From: a virus
Strand: one strand, 5' to 3'
Virus record (IMG/VR): IMGVR_UViG_3300043466_000002
Coordinates: 1-22,344 of that record
DNA length: 22,344 nt
Both the position numbers and the translations under genes were made by a program. Numbering within the stretch: the stretch's first letter is position 1; each line of letters opens with the position of its first letter. Shown here one piece after another: positions 14,345-21,778 of this stretch. A model generated the notes under the pieces. The model had not been told where the DNA came from and did not search any database. It saw only the letters and a program-made list of their open reading frames with translations.

Positions 14345-14800
14345 TTATTTGGCTGTTTCGACATCAGTTAGACTAGTGACATACCTTACAGCAAAAGTCA
14401 TCGTTGCGATGCCAACAGGCTGCTCAGTCTCACCAGAAAAGTCGATGCTCGTCGATGTTAGCACCGATTCCTTCGCAATGCCACCTAGCGTGAAGTCCGC
14501 TCCGATAGCCTCTTCAACCTGCACCGCGATGGCGTCAACCGCGCTATCAAGCGATGCAGTGGCATTCTCATAGATTGAAACCGTGATCTCCACCGTACGA
14601 TCCAATGACTTGACGCCCATCGTCGCGCCCATCGTCATCAGGCCGGATGTCTCCGCACCCGCTGTGACCGTGATGGCTGGCAACTTGGCCTGCGTCAGCG
14701 GATAGACCCGCGTGGCGAAAACCCGGCTGGAGACCAGAGTGACGCCAGAGGTCAGACGCGTCACGAACTGGTCGCGTATCTGCTTTCTGACGTGGGACAT
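14345..14800 (-). CDS. Tail terminator / minor tail protein (gpU or gpZ position)
   Basis: The 151-residue product begins MSHVRKQIRDQFVTRLTSGV and continues VFATRVYPLTQAKLPAITV, a helix-then-strand start typical of tail terminator (gpU-like) proteins. TVEITVSIYENA and a helical region with VDAIAVQVEEAI follow, and the end has MTFAVRYVT. Lambda has two genes here (Z and U); this phage has one. I favour the tail terminator, which caps the tube and joins it to the head. It starts at TAATG with the preceding gene and its stop codon overlaps the ribosome binding site of the tail tube gene. Confidence 0.78.
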   Translation of the reverse strand: MSHVRKQIRDQFVTRLTSGVTLVSSRVFATRVYPLTQAKLPAITVTAGAETSGLMTMGATMGVKSLDRTVEITVSIYENATASLDSAVDAIAVQVEEAIGADFTLGGIAKESVLTSTSIDFSGETEQPVGIATMTFAVRYVTSLTDVETAK

Positions 14801-15096
14801 TACTGCTTCTCCAACTGAACAACGGTGACGCCCGTGCCATCATGTATCCAAGCGCGAACCTTGTAGGTCACGCCAGAGATGACCATCGTCTGGTCCTCTG
14901 CAATGGATGGGACATCCGTGGTGCGACAGGTCAGGCGAGGCTGCTCCTGATGCACGGAAACAAAGCCGCCAGCGTCCACTGGCACCGTCTCATTGTCAAA
15001 GATGCCACGGATCGTACCGCCACTGTAAGTGACGTTGACCGCGAACTCATTGACGTTGAACAGTGTCAGCAGATCGGTGGCGAAGGGCAGGGCCAT
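14800..15096 (-). CDS. gpFII-like head-tail attachment protein
   Basis: The 98-residue product (MALPFATDLLTLFNVNEFAV ... WIHDGTGVTVVQLEKQ) has the short beta-barrel pattern of the FII / Gifsy-2-like head-tail joining group: DLLTLFNVNEFAVNVTY, GIFDNETVPVD, then PSIAEDQTMVISGVTYKV and the terminal VVQLEK. It follows the 72-residue gene by 2 bases with AAGGAA as the ribosome binding site. In lambda, FII sits at the base of the completed head and forms the site to which the tail attaches. Its length (98 versus 117 in lambda) and position agree. Confidence 0.85.
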   Translation of the reverse strand: MALPFATDLLTLFNVNEFAVNVTYSGGTIRGIFDNETVPVDAGGFVSVHQEQPRLTCRTTDVPSIAEDQTMVISGVTYKVRAWIHDGTGVTVVQLEKQ

Positions 15097-15098
15097 GA

Positions 15099-15317
15099 TT
15101 ATTCCTTCTTGGCCCGCTTCGAAACTTTAGGCGCATCGCTGACTTCAAGGCCAACGCTGCGGTCAGCGACGGCAGGAGCCGCGCTCTCTGGGGCAACCTG
15201 AACACGACCCATAGCCAAGAGAGACTTCCCCTCCTGCTCGGACAGTTCGACGATCTCGCCAGCACTGCGGGCAGCGCCGCCAGCCATGCAGGATTTTAGG
15301 ATCAGGTAGTTTGCCAT
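15099..15317 (-). CDS. Small head-region protein, function unknown
   Basis: The frame is open back to 15377 but I choose the ATG at 15317: an AGGAGG site lies 5 bases upstream, and the extension would translate through a strong hairpin into unlike sequence. The 72-residue product begins MANYLILKSCMAGGAARSAG and has EIVELSEQEGKSLLAMGRVQ, a compact beta-hairpin-plus-helix motif common in small proteins encoded near the capsid gene of many phages. It then has a basic, low-complexity tail ending VSKRAKKE. It stands where lambda FI lies, between capsid and FII-like genes, but is not visibly related to it. A role in packaging or head completion is possible. Confidence 0.8.
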   Translation of the reverse strand: MANYLILKSCMAGGAARSAGEIVELSEQEGKSLLAMGRVQVAPESAAPAVADRSVGLEVSDAPKVSKRAKKE

Positions 15318-15336
15318 TTTAGCCTCCTGTTGAGGT

Positions 15337-15360
15337 TGGGGGCGACCGAAGCCGCCCCCA
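15337..15360 (-). promoter_or_regulatory. UUCG-capped stem-loop after the capsid gene
   Basis: In the minus-strand RNA a perfect 8-bp GC-rich stem (TGGGGGCG / CGCCCCCA) is extended by a G-U pair and a C-G pair closing a UUCG tetraloop, one of the most stable known loop types. It fills most of the 58-base space between the capsid stop (15377) and the ribosome binding site of the 72-residue gene. No T run follows, so it is not a standard intrinsic terminator. It could protect the capsid mRNA from 3' decay, define a processing point, or reduce downstream expression. Confidence 0.85.
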
Positions 15361-15376
15361 TTCCACTTCAAAACCA

Positions 15377-16612
15377 TTAGGTTTCGTCGTTGTTGTAGGC
15401 GAAGGACACAGCGTGACGAACCGCCACATCGACCGTCTGGAGGGCGCGGATGCGAACCGTACCCGAAGACGAAGCGGTGTAGGGATCGACGAGGATGTCC
15501 AAGCCGCCATACATGCCGATCAGCAGGTCCGAGAAGTTGCCGAAGAACAAGTCGCCAGCGGTGACTTGGTTCGAGACAATCGCACGGTAGCCGTTGATCG
15601 TGTTGCCCGGCTGCTCGACCACGAAGAGACCCTGACCAGAGGCCTTGGCGGTGGTCTTCAGCGCGCCATACATGCCAGCAGGCAGGATGTACGCGAGGTT
15701 GCCCAGCAGAGCGTTGTCCTCGGCCACAGCGGTTTCCAGAGCCACGACTTCAGCGAAGGTCGGGTTGGCAGCCGCGAAGGCGGTCGGCTTGTTGACGCCC
15801 GAGGTCGCCTTGATGCCCGTGGGCTGGCCCGAGGAACCAGTGCCACGCAGGCCGCCCGCGTCGATGGCGAGAGCGATAGCACGCGACAGGTCGTCACGAA
15901 CCAGAGCTTCGATATCGGGCGAGGACTGCTGCATCATCAAGCGGGTGATGTCGGTGAAGGCACCAAGCACCTTGGGCGACATCGTGACCTGACCGAAGGT
16001 CGGCTCCGACTCAGACGCAGCGCCACCTTCCGACGAAATCCAGCCAGCGGAAGCGCCAGCAGTCTTCTTCGGAATGGCCACGTTGCCCTTGAGGCCGTTC
16101 AGCATGGTCGCGCCAGCCTGCATCACAGACGAAGCGTTACGCAGAACGTCGATGAAGTCACCGCCACGGAAGTCCTGCGCGATCACGCTGGAATCGTCCG
16201 AGGTGTTCAGGTCACGCTTTGCCCACGAGCGCAGAACGTCGCCGGGGATCATCAGACCCTTGGCATCGACGCCAGCAGCACGTTGAGCAGCAGCCGAAGC
16301 TTCGAATTCGAAGCGGGCTTCTTCCTGAGCGCGGAAGTCGGTCGGGTTCGCCATAGCGCGGATCGCAGCCATGAGCGAGAACTTGCGGACCTCTTTCTGG
16401 GTCAGGCCGATGTTGGCCGTTTCCAGAGGCTTGTTGCCGATTGCTTCCAGCAGTTCGCCACGGAATTCCGCGAGAGAACGGCCAGCAGCGATGGCCTTTT
16501 CAGCCAGATCACGCTTGTTGTGCGATGCGCCGAGACGGATCATCTCGCCAGCATCTTTGGCAGCGGCACGGGCAGCTTCGGCCTTGACCGCGTCCAGATC
16601 AAATTCAGCCAT
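15377..16612 (-). CDS. Major capsid protein from an internal start (nested in the protease-capsid fusion)
   Basis: An ATG at 16612 (residue 421 of the fusion) is preceded by a consensus ribosome binding site AAGGAGG with a 5-base spacer. Translation from it yields 411 residues beginning MAEFDLDAVKAEAARAAAKD: exactly the capsid part with its helical, scaffold-like N-terminal arm (421 to about 550 of the fusion). Length is normal for an HK97-type capsid protein before maturation. I infer that most capsid subunits start here, while the weaker upstream start gives the few protease-linked copies. The nested-start principle is known for lambda C/Nu3, though there the nested product is a scaffold, not the capsid. 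Confidence 0.8.
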   Translation of the reverse strand: MAEFDLDAVKAEAARAAAKDAGEMIRLGASHNKRDLAEKAIAAGRSLAEFRGELLEAIGNKPLETANIGLTQKEVRKFSLMAAIRAMANPTDFRAQEEARFEFEASAAAQRAAGVDAKGLMIPGDVLRSWAKRDLNTSDDSSVIAQDFRGGDFIDVLRNASSVMQAGATMLNGLKGNVAIPKKTAGASAGWISSEGGAASESEPTFGQVTMSPKVLGAFTDITRLMMQQSSPDIEALVRDDLSRAIALAIDAGGLRGTGSSGQPTGIKATSGVNKPTAFAAANPTFAEVVALETAVAEDNALLGNLAYILPAGMYGALKTTAKASGQGLFVVEQPGNTINGYRAIVSNQVTAGDLFFGNFSDLLIGMYGGLDILVDPYTASSSGTVRIRALQTVDVAVRHAVSFAYNNDET

Positions 16613-17872
16613 TTTGGCCTCCTTGATAGGGGTTGCAGGGATAGAGGTGGTCAGGTCGTCCGCCGCCGATCTGCCAACGCCCACTGTCCTGTCGGCGGGG
16701 ATAGAAACGATGGAAACTTCCATAGGCATCCAAGAAGTGGCTCGGTACGTTTCCTTGCCTTCCTTGTCGAGTTTGTTGATCTGATAGCCGACCGAGATGT
16801 TGGCTCGGATGCCATCAGTCACGTCATCGAAAACCTCTTTGGCAAGCCCGTTTCTCCCGAAACGAACAGTCGCACGGAGACGCCGTGCCGAGCCATCCAA
16901 GGCAACCGATTCTACAACGCCGATCTGCTTGGTCGGATCGTGATCCAGCAGAAGAGGCGCTCGGCCAGAATTCAAGAACGACAGATCGATGCTGCCGGGC
17001 TTGTGGTCGAGGATTTCAATGCCGAAGGACCGCTCAACGGGTTCCTCGGACGAGACAGCGATCTTGACGCGCCGGGCGTCACCATCGATCACCTTGTCTT
17101 CAAATGCCATCGCACGGGTTTCGATCCCGTCACGCGAATAACGCTCGGCCTGAAGCTCAAGATCATCCTCTTGCGCCTCGGTCGGTTCGATGTGTTCTTC
17201 TTCCAGCATCGCTGCGTCCTCCATTTCACGGGCGATCATATCAAACTCACCCCCATCTTGCATAGAGCGCGCTTCTTCGGTGGCAGGCTCAAACTCAATC
17301 GGCTCAAAGTTATTGCGATCCAGCCATGCCCGAGCCTCTGCCACAGTGAAGAACTGGGTGCGGAAACGGATCGCCTGAATCTCGCTGGTGTCGTCCTTGA
17401 TGCCGAAGATGTAGTCAACGCCCCGGCCACCGCCGTTGTTGCGACGGCGGAAGCTGTCGTATTGGCGAGGATCGCGGATGCGGGCAGCATGTTCATTCGC
17501 GTAAGGACGCTCACCAGCAGCGCGGGTGCGGTCATCCTCATCATCCATGTCTTCGTCCTCATCGTCCATGTCGTCAACGATGCCATCGGCCCATGACTTG
17601 CCTGCATCGCCTCCCCAGAGCGCCCACGCGATCCGGCCATTCGACGGATATCCATCTTCACCGGGCCGGAAACCTTGAGCCTCTTTGTCCACCTCATGGC
17701 GGGCGAAGAAGCTCTTCATGCGCTTGACAGTGCTGTCAGAAAGCTCCTTGCCGTTCACGATGTCACGGGCGCGGGCAATGCCGACCTCGGTGCCACCGCG
17801 CCCGAACTCACGCCGCCAATCAAGGCCGCGCTGGGCTTCTTCCTTCATCTCCCCGGTCGGCTCATAGGACAT
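15377..17872 (-). CDS. Four-part fusion: accessory domains + HK97-type prohead protease + HK97-fold major capsid protein
   Basis: The product is 831 residues. (a) About 1-95: a domain with RGLDWRREFGRGGTEVGIAR and GRIAWALWGGDAG, seen in other phage and prophage head proteins. (b) An acidic linker (99-114, Asp/Glu/Met). (c) About 120-200: YANEHAARIRDP, GVDYIFGIK, IQAIRFRTQFFTVAEARAWL, another accessory domain that tends to travel with head proteases. (d) About 250-405: prohead protease with LLLDHDPTKQIG (His311), RANISVGYQ (Ser360) and MEVSIVSIPADR. (e) 421-831: HK97-type capsid with SWAKRDLNTSDDSS, IPKKTAG, a WISSEGG loop, DIEALVRDDLSRAIA, TGSSGQPTGI and C-terminal FAYNNDET. It follows the portal stop by 2 bases with a weak site (GGTGGAG). 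It should cleave head proteins during maturation. Free capsid is probably made from the internal start at 16612. Confidence 0.92.
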   Translation of the reverse strand: MSYEPTGEMKEEAQRGLDWRREFGRGGTEVGIARARDIVNGKELSDSTVKRMKSFFARHEVDKEAQGFRPGEDGYPSNGRIAWALWGGDAGKSWADGIVDDMDDEDEDMDDEDDRTRAAGERPYANEHAARIRDPRQYDSFRRRNNGGGRGVDYIFGIKDDTSEIQAIRFRTQFFTVAEARAWLDRNNFEPIEFEPATEEARSMQDGGEFDMIAREMEDAAMLEEEHIEPTEAQEDDLELQAERYSRDGIETRAMAFEDKVIDGDARRVKIAVSSEEPVERSFGIEILDHKPGSIDLSFLNSGRAPLLLDHDPTKQIGVVESVALDGSARRLRATVRFGRNGLAKEVFDDVTDGIRANISVGYQINKLDKEGKETYRATSWMPMEVSIVSIPADRTVGVGRSAADDLTTSIPATPIKEAKMAEFDLDAVKAEAARAAAKDAGEMIRLGASHNKRDLAEKAIAAGRSLAEFRGELLEAIGNKPLETANIGLTQKEVRKFSLMAAIRAMANPTDFRAQEEARFEFEASAAAQRAAGVDAKGLMIPGDVLRSWAKRDLNTSDDSSVIAQDFRGGDFIDVLRNASSVMQAGATMLNGLKGNVAIPKKTAGASAGWISSEGGAASESEPTFGQVTMSPKVLGAFTDITRLMMQQSSPDIEALVRDDLSRAIALAIDAGGLRGTGSSGQPTGIKATSGVNKPTAFAAANPTFAEVVALETAVAEDNALLGNLAYILPAGMYGALKTTAKASGQGLFVVEQPGNTINGYRAIVSNQVTAGDLFFGNFSDLLIGMYGGLDILVDPYTASSSGTVRIRALQTVDVAVRHAVSFAYNNDET
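16618..16624 (-). promoter_or_regulatory. Internal ribosome binding site for the major capsid protein
   Basis: AAGGAGG, a full match to the anti-Shine-Dalgarno core, is located inside the fusion reading frame where it also encodes part of IKEAK. It is 5 bases before the ATG at 16612 and lies exactly at the protease/capsid domain boundary, which makes chance unlikely. Confidence 0.85.
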
Positions 17873-17874
17873 GC

Positions 17875-19341
17875 TTATTGCTCCACCTGAGCTTCGACAG
17901 GCAGCTTTGACCCGAATGGCTCGTAGGCCATCGCCAGCCCAAACTGCTTGGCCATTTCCTTGTCTCGCTCAATCTGCGCGAAGGTCTCTTCAGCATCACG
18001 GCCATAGGTGGCAGCGATGTCGGTGTGGCTCAAGATGCCATTCTGTAGGCCGACGACAGCCGCGTTGATCTCCTTCAGCGGGTCAACCCACTGGAAGCCA
18101 CGCGCACGCCAAGAGATGCCCATTGAGAACTTGTCGAACTTGCCCGGCCCGTTGATCGGGATCAGCGCGAAGTCCATGACGTGGGCCATCCAGACGCGGA
18201 ACAGCGGATCGATGAAGTGTTCGATGAAGAAACGCTGCTGGGTCTTGTAGAAGTCCCGCTCCTCAAGCGCGCCCTGCCGAACCGACGAATAGGAGGTGCC
18301 TTCCAGATCGTTGGCCAGCGCGGTGTAGCTGATACCAAGACCGCCAGCGATGCCGCGCAGGATCGCCTTCTCAAAATCGGCAAAGGCCGATGTCGGGTGG
18401 TTGGGGTCAAACGGGGTGAAATCAACGCCAGCCGGAAGCTGATGGAACGTGCCGGGTTCAGCGTCGTACATCGGGGTGAAGGTGTCTTCGAACCCGTCAG
18501 CGGTGAAGCCATCGCCAGCCGGGGATGTGAAGAAGCCCATCTTGGACGCTCCGACGCGGGCAGCCGTCAATTCGGCCTCACGGTAGCCGTGCAGCATCTT
18601 CAAGGCGGGCATGGCCGTGGCAAGCTCAGGCACGCCACGGGTCTGATCTGCGCGCTCCTGCACATAGATGTGGATCATCTGATCTGCTGGGATGCGCTGG
18701 CGATACAAGCCTTTGGTAGTGGTGGTGTAATCATAGTCACCGGGGTTGTTCACCAAGACGTGATAAGCAGAAACCCGGCGCGTTACCGAGTCCAATTCCA
18801 CGCCCATGCGGACCTGATTGCCGTCGCGCAGCGTCTCGTTCATCTGCTCATCGACGCGATCAGGCTCAATGATCTGAACGCCGATGCCGTGGCGCAGATA
18901 GGGCTTGCGGACGATGTGCAGGAACACCTCGCCGTCACGCTTCACGCCGCGAACCACTGCATTCGACAGGTCTGTCATCGACATCTTGCCGTCAACGGTC
19001 GATCCGCCGAGACGCGAGAACTCGGCCCAAGCCGCCTCAATGATGTTGTTCCCGGCCATGTCGATGGAGCCATCGATGTTCCGGCCCTTTAGCTGAAGGC
19101 GGAAGCCATTCTCGCCGACCACGTTGGTCTGAACGAGTTGCAGATAGCGGCGGGCGTATTCGTTGTTACGCTCCAGTTCGCGGGCGCGGTTGCGTAGATC
19201 ACGCAGAACCCACCGAATCTCAGAGTCGGCAGACTTGTTGCTGCCCTTGAAGTCCATGTACAGGCGGCCCTTTGAGGCGGCCAGATAATCACGCTTCCCG
19301 GTCGCCTTTTTCTGGCGCTTGAACATGTCGAAAAGGCCCAT
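17875..19341 (-). CDS. Portal protein, lambda family
   Basis: The 488-residue product begins MGLFDMFKRQKK and has the lambda portal signature early on: RDLRNRARELERNNEYARRYL (about 47-67) followed by LVQTNVVGENGFRLQ. Further landmarks are IQIIEPDRVDEQ, GVELDSVTRRVSAYHVL, IHIYVQERADQTRGVPELA, LHGYREAELTAARVGASKMGF and ISYTALANDLEGTSYSSVRQG. These match the lambda gpB / Mu-type portal family. The dodecamer forms the head vertex ring through which DNA enters. Length is slightly below lambda B (533), and the C-terminus ends soon after the DAEETFAQIERDK helix. It starts at a TGATG overlap with the gpW-like gene and is followed 2 bases later by the protease-capsid gene. Confidence 0.95.
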   Translation of the reverse strand: MGLFDMFKRQKKATGKRDYLAASKGRLYMDFKGSNKSADSEIRWVLRDLRNRARELERNNEYARRYLQLVQTNVVGENGFRLQLKGRNIDGSIDMAGNNIIEAAWAEFSRLGGSTVDGKMSMTDLSNAVVRGVKRDGEVFLHIVRKPYLRHGIGVQIIEPDRVDEQMNETLRDGNQVRMGVELDSVTRRVSAYHVLVNNPGDYDYTTTTKGLYRQRIPADQMIHIYVQERADQTRGVPELATAMPALKMLHGYREAELTAARVGASKMGFFTSPAGDGFTADGFEDTFTPMYDAEPGTFHQLPAGVDFTPFDPNHPTSAFADFEKAILRGIAGGLGISYTALANDLEGTSYSSVRQGALEERDFYKTQQRFFIEHFIDPLFRVWMAHVMDFALIPINGPGKFDKFSMGISWRARGFQWVDPLKEINAAVVGLQNGILSHTDIAATYGRDAEETFAQIERDKEMAKQFGLAMAYEPFGSKLPVEAQVEQ

Positions 19342-19928
19342 CAGCCGAACCTCACTTTAATCGTGCTTCCTGTGGGCTTACCGCGCCGCGCTCGGTCTTT
19401 GACGACCTCCTGCTGGAACTCGGCCTTGTATTGGTCCCGCGCCGTCATCAACTCGGCAAAGCTCATCTTGGTCAGAGAGCGGCCAGCGATGGAGTAGCTG
19501 CCGACATCGCTGTCGGCCTTGCCTTGCAGGATCGATTCGATCTTGTCGATCATGATCTGAGCGTGGCTGCGAGGATCGGCACCGTTCACGTCCAGATCGG
19601 CTAGCGCTGTGAACTCGCCGCGATCCACCACCAAGCGGTTGCTGCTTGATGTCTGGATCACCTCAAGCTGCCAGTGGTAGTAACCCGGCTCAAATCCAGA
19701 TGTCGTTGAGCTTGATGCAGTGAACAGATATGTGCCACCTGTCTCGGTGGCAGGGATCGTGACTTCCGTGTTTCCACCGCCCGTTATCCGAGCGACATAT
19801 TGCGCGCTGTAGGATGCCAGCGGATAATCCTGAACCAGATCAGAACGCTTCCACTGAATGAAATCGCCGACGACGATCTCAAGCGGTTCGCCCTCTGGCG
19901 CGTTGGCAGCGTCAAAAAGATTGGCCAT
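19341..19928 (-). CDS. gpW-like head-tail joining protein with extra N-terminal beta domain
   Basis: The 195-residue product sits between large terminase and portal, the gpW slot. Its last 70 residues (about 120-195; HAQIMIDKIESILQGK, GRSLTKMSFAELMTARDQYKAEF, ending RRGKPTGSTIKVRF) have the gpW layout: two helices around a short hairpin and a basic tail after an R-R-G. Lambda W is only 68 residues. Here about 115 N-terminal residues precede it (VGDFIQWKRSDLVQDYPLA, YVARITGG, GYYHWQLEVIQTS), apparently a small immunoglobulin-like or other beta domain. It starts at TAATG with the terminase and ends at TGATG with the portal. The gpW link rests on position and C-terminal pattern; I would check it by structure prediction. 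Confidence 0.75.
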   Translation of the reverse strand: MANLFDAANAPEGEPLEIVVGDFIQWKRSDLVQDYPLASYSAQYVARITGGGNTEVTIPATETGGTYLFTASSSTTSGFEPGYYHWQLEVIQTSSSNRLVVDRGEFTALADLDVNGADPRSHAQIMIDKIESILQGKADSDVGSYSIAGRSLTKMSFAELMTARDQYKAEFQQEVVKDRARRGKPTGSTIKVRFG

Positions 19929-21778
19929 TACCTGTATCCGTGGACAAAACCGCTCCGCATCGGCACCTTCGGCTTGCGGGGGGCCGCAGGTTGCTCACCA
20001 GATGATACCCGATTTTGGGCCTGAGTGTAAACAGCCTCAAGGTTTAGGTTGAGAATAGCCAAAGCAGCCGTCGCATAGACCCGGCAGTCGAGGGCTTCGT
20101 TGCGCGTCCTGATCTTTGCCCATTCCATCCTCGGCCTGCCCTTGAAGTAGCGCGTGACCTTCTTTTCAGCCGTCAGCATGCGGAAATACTCGTCGCTGCG
20201 GCCAACCGGGAAGTGGCAATAGCCCTCGCCCTCCTCCCTGATCTTCAGCCGTGCGTAGACGATCTCCTTGGCCGTGTCGGTGCCGACCGGGAACAAATTG
20301 ATCTTGCCGATGTTGTTCTTCGTCGGCCTGCCCACAATCGGCTTGCCCTCGCCGCCGACGCCCTTGATGGCGAACACACGTCGGCCAGCCCGCAGCCGCG
20401 CATAGTTGTAGACCTGCTGGGTGTAGTGGCCGCCAGAGTCCACGCAGACAGATCGAATGACCATGTCACCCAAGGTCGGGTGGTCAAACTTCCGCCCCAA
20501 CGTCACGTCGAGGCGGTTCCACAATTCAGCCGACGATGGGTCGCCGTACATCGTCTCATAGGCCAGCGACCATGTTTCCTCGCCTCGGCCCCAGCCAACG
20601 ATCTCGATTTCCAAGCGGTCGTCCTGCACGTCAACGCCAGCGGTGATGAGCAGCACATCCTCGGGCAACTCATCGCCCCAGTTCTCGGCCCGCTCCATCA
20701 GGTCCATCTCGTCGATCTGTTCGCCCTGCTCTTCCCATGTCTCGCCCAAGAACGTGTTGATCCACGTCTTCAGGCGCATGGGATCGCGCTTGCTGTTCAT
20801 AAAGTCCGAGACGGCCTCATAGAGCGGGGTCCACGGGCTATACAGGCCATTGATGTGGAAGCCAGCGACCTTGCCCTTCGGCTCGGCGGTGGCCTGCCAT
20901 TTGCCCTTCCTGATCGCCCGAAATCTCGCCGCGTCATCCCACGCCGATCCGCAATGCTCACAGGTGTAAACCGCCGAATACGGGTTTTTGTCCGTCCAGT
21001 GGACCTGCCCCCACTTCAGCACTTGAGTTTCTCCGCAATCCCCGCAAGGCACGAAAAACTTGCGTTGATCGCTCTCCGAGTAGGCTGCTTCGATCCGGCT
21101 TGCCCCTTTGTCGGTCGGCGTGCTGACCAAGATGATCTTGCGGTTCCAGAACGTGCTGGATCGCTTCTTGGCCAGCGAGACGGGGTCGCCCTCTGTGCCT
21201 GCGCTGATCGGATAGCGGTCAACCTCGTCGCACAGGATCACCCGGCACGGGCGAGATGCCAAGCTGGCCGGGCTGTTCGCCCCGCAGGCAGTGACATGGC
21301 CGCCAGCAAATGTCTTGTGCAGCGTCGTGTTGCCGCTGTCGCGTGATCTGGGGTCTTTGACCTTGTTGCTCAGAACGGGCGTATCGCGCAGGCATGGAGC
21401 CAGACGGTCTTTCGACCATGTCTGCGCCATCTCCAGCGTCGGCTGGACCACCAGCATCGGGGCCGGGTCTTGGTGGATGTGATAGCCGACGACGTTGTTG
21501 ATAAGCTCGGTCTTGCCGACCTGCGCGCATGTCATCAGAACGACAGTCTCAATGTCGGGGTTGGACACAGCATCCATCATCCCGCGCTGATACTCGGCCC
21601 GCGATGTGGACCACTTGCCCGGCTCTGCCGAACTCTCGCTCGAAAGCACCCTGAAGGTGTCAGCCCATTCGCTCACCGTCAGCTTCGGCGGCGGCTTCAT
21701 TGCCAGCGACACGGCCTCAACGAGCCGGGCTTCCAGCTTGTCAGCCTGCGTCTGCCTCGTTGATTCCTGCGAGTTCAT
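19928..21778 (-). CDS. terL: Terminase large subunit, GpA family
   Basis: The 616-residue product has an N-terminal ATPase with a Walker A-type motif CAQVGKTE (84-91) and Walker B ILCDEVD (181-187). It also has a cysteine pair set C245-GD-C248 and C273-EH-C276 forming a likely zinc ribbon, and a C-terminal RNase H-like nuclease with GVDVQDD (D383), CVDSGGH (D447) and RNEALD (D564). The motif order and the LGETWEEQGE segment match the lambda gpA / Terminase_GpA family. It cuts concatemeric DNA (probably at a cos-like site) and pumps it into the prohead through the portal. The start at 21778 lies inside the small terminase gene (38-base overlap), with GAGG 6 bases upstream. The stop overlaps the next start as TAATG. 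Confidence 0.96.
   Translation of the reverse strand: MNSQESTRQTQADKLEARLVEAVSLAMKPPPKLTVSEWADTFRVLSSESSAEPGKWSTSRAEYQRGMMDAVSNPDIETVVLMTCAQVGKTELINNVVGYHIHQDPAPMLVVQPTLEMAQTWSKDRLAPCLRDTPVLSNKVKDPRSRDSGNTTLHKTFAGGHVTACGANSPASLASRPCRVILCDEVDRYPISAGTEGDPVSLAKKRSSTFWNRKIILVSTPTDKGASRIEAAYSESDQRKFFVPCGDCGETQVLKWGQVHWTDKNPYSAVYTCEHCGSAWDDAARFRAIRKGKWQATAEPKGKVAGFHINGLYSPWTPLYEAVSDFMNSKRDPMRLKTWINTFLGETWEEQGEQIDEMDLMERAENWGDELPEDVLLITAGVDVQDDRLEIEIVGWGRGEETWSLAYETMYGDPSSAELWNRLDVTLGRKFDHPTLGDMVIRSVCVDSGGHYTQQVYNYARLRAGRRVFAIKGVGGEGKPIVGRPTKNNIGKINLFPVGTDTAKEIVYARLKIREEGEGYCHFPVGRSDEYFRMLTAEKKVTRYFKGRPRMEWAKIRTRNEALDCRVYATAALAILNLNLEAVYTQAQNRVSSGEQPAAPRKPKVPMRSGFVHGYR

Noticed and set aside
15318-15377. 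Upstream extension of the 72-residue gene to an ATG at 15377
   Set aside because: It would translate through the UUCG hairpin and bypass a good AGGAGG; the extra residues look like read-through of a non-coding gap.
15413-17596. 727-codon open frame on the plus strand opposite the protease-capsid gene
   Set aside because: It lies wholly antisense to a gene with clear family motifs. The translation is Arg/His/Val-rich with no recognisable domain, as expected from GC-rich shadow frames.
20213-21346. 377-codon plus-strand frame opposite the large terminase
   Set aside because: No ribosome binding site or family motif; antisense to conserved terminase motifs.
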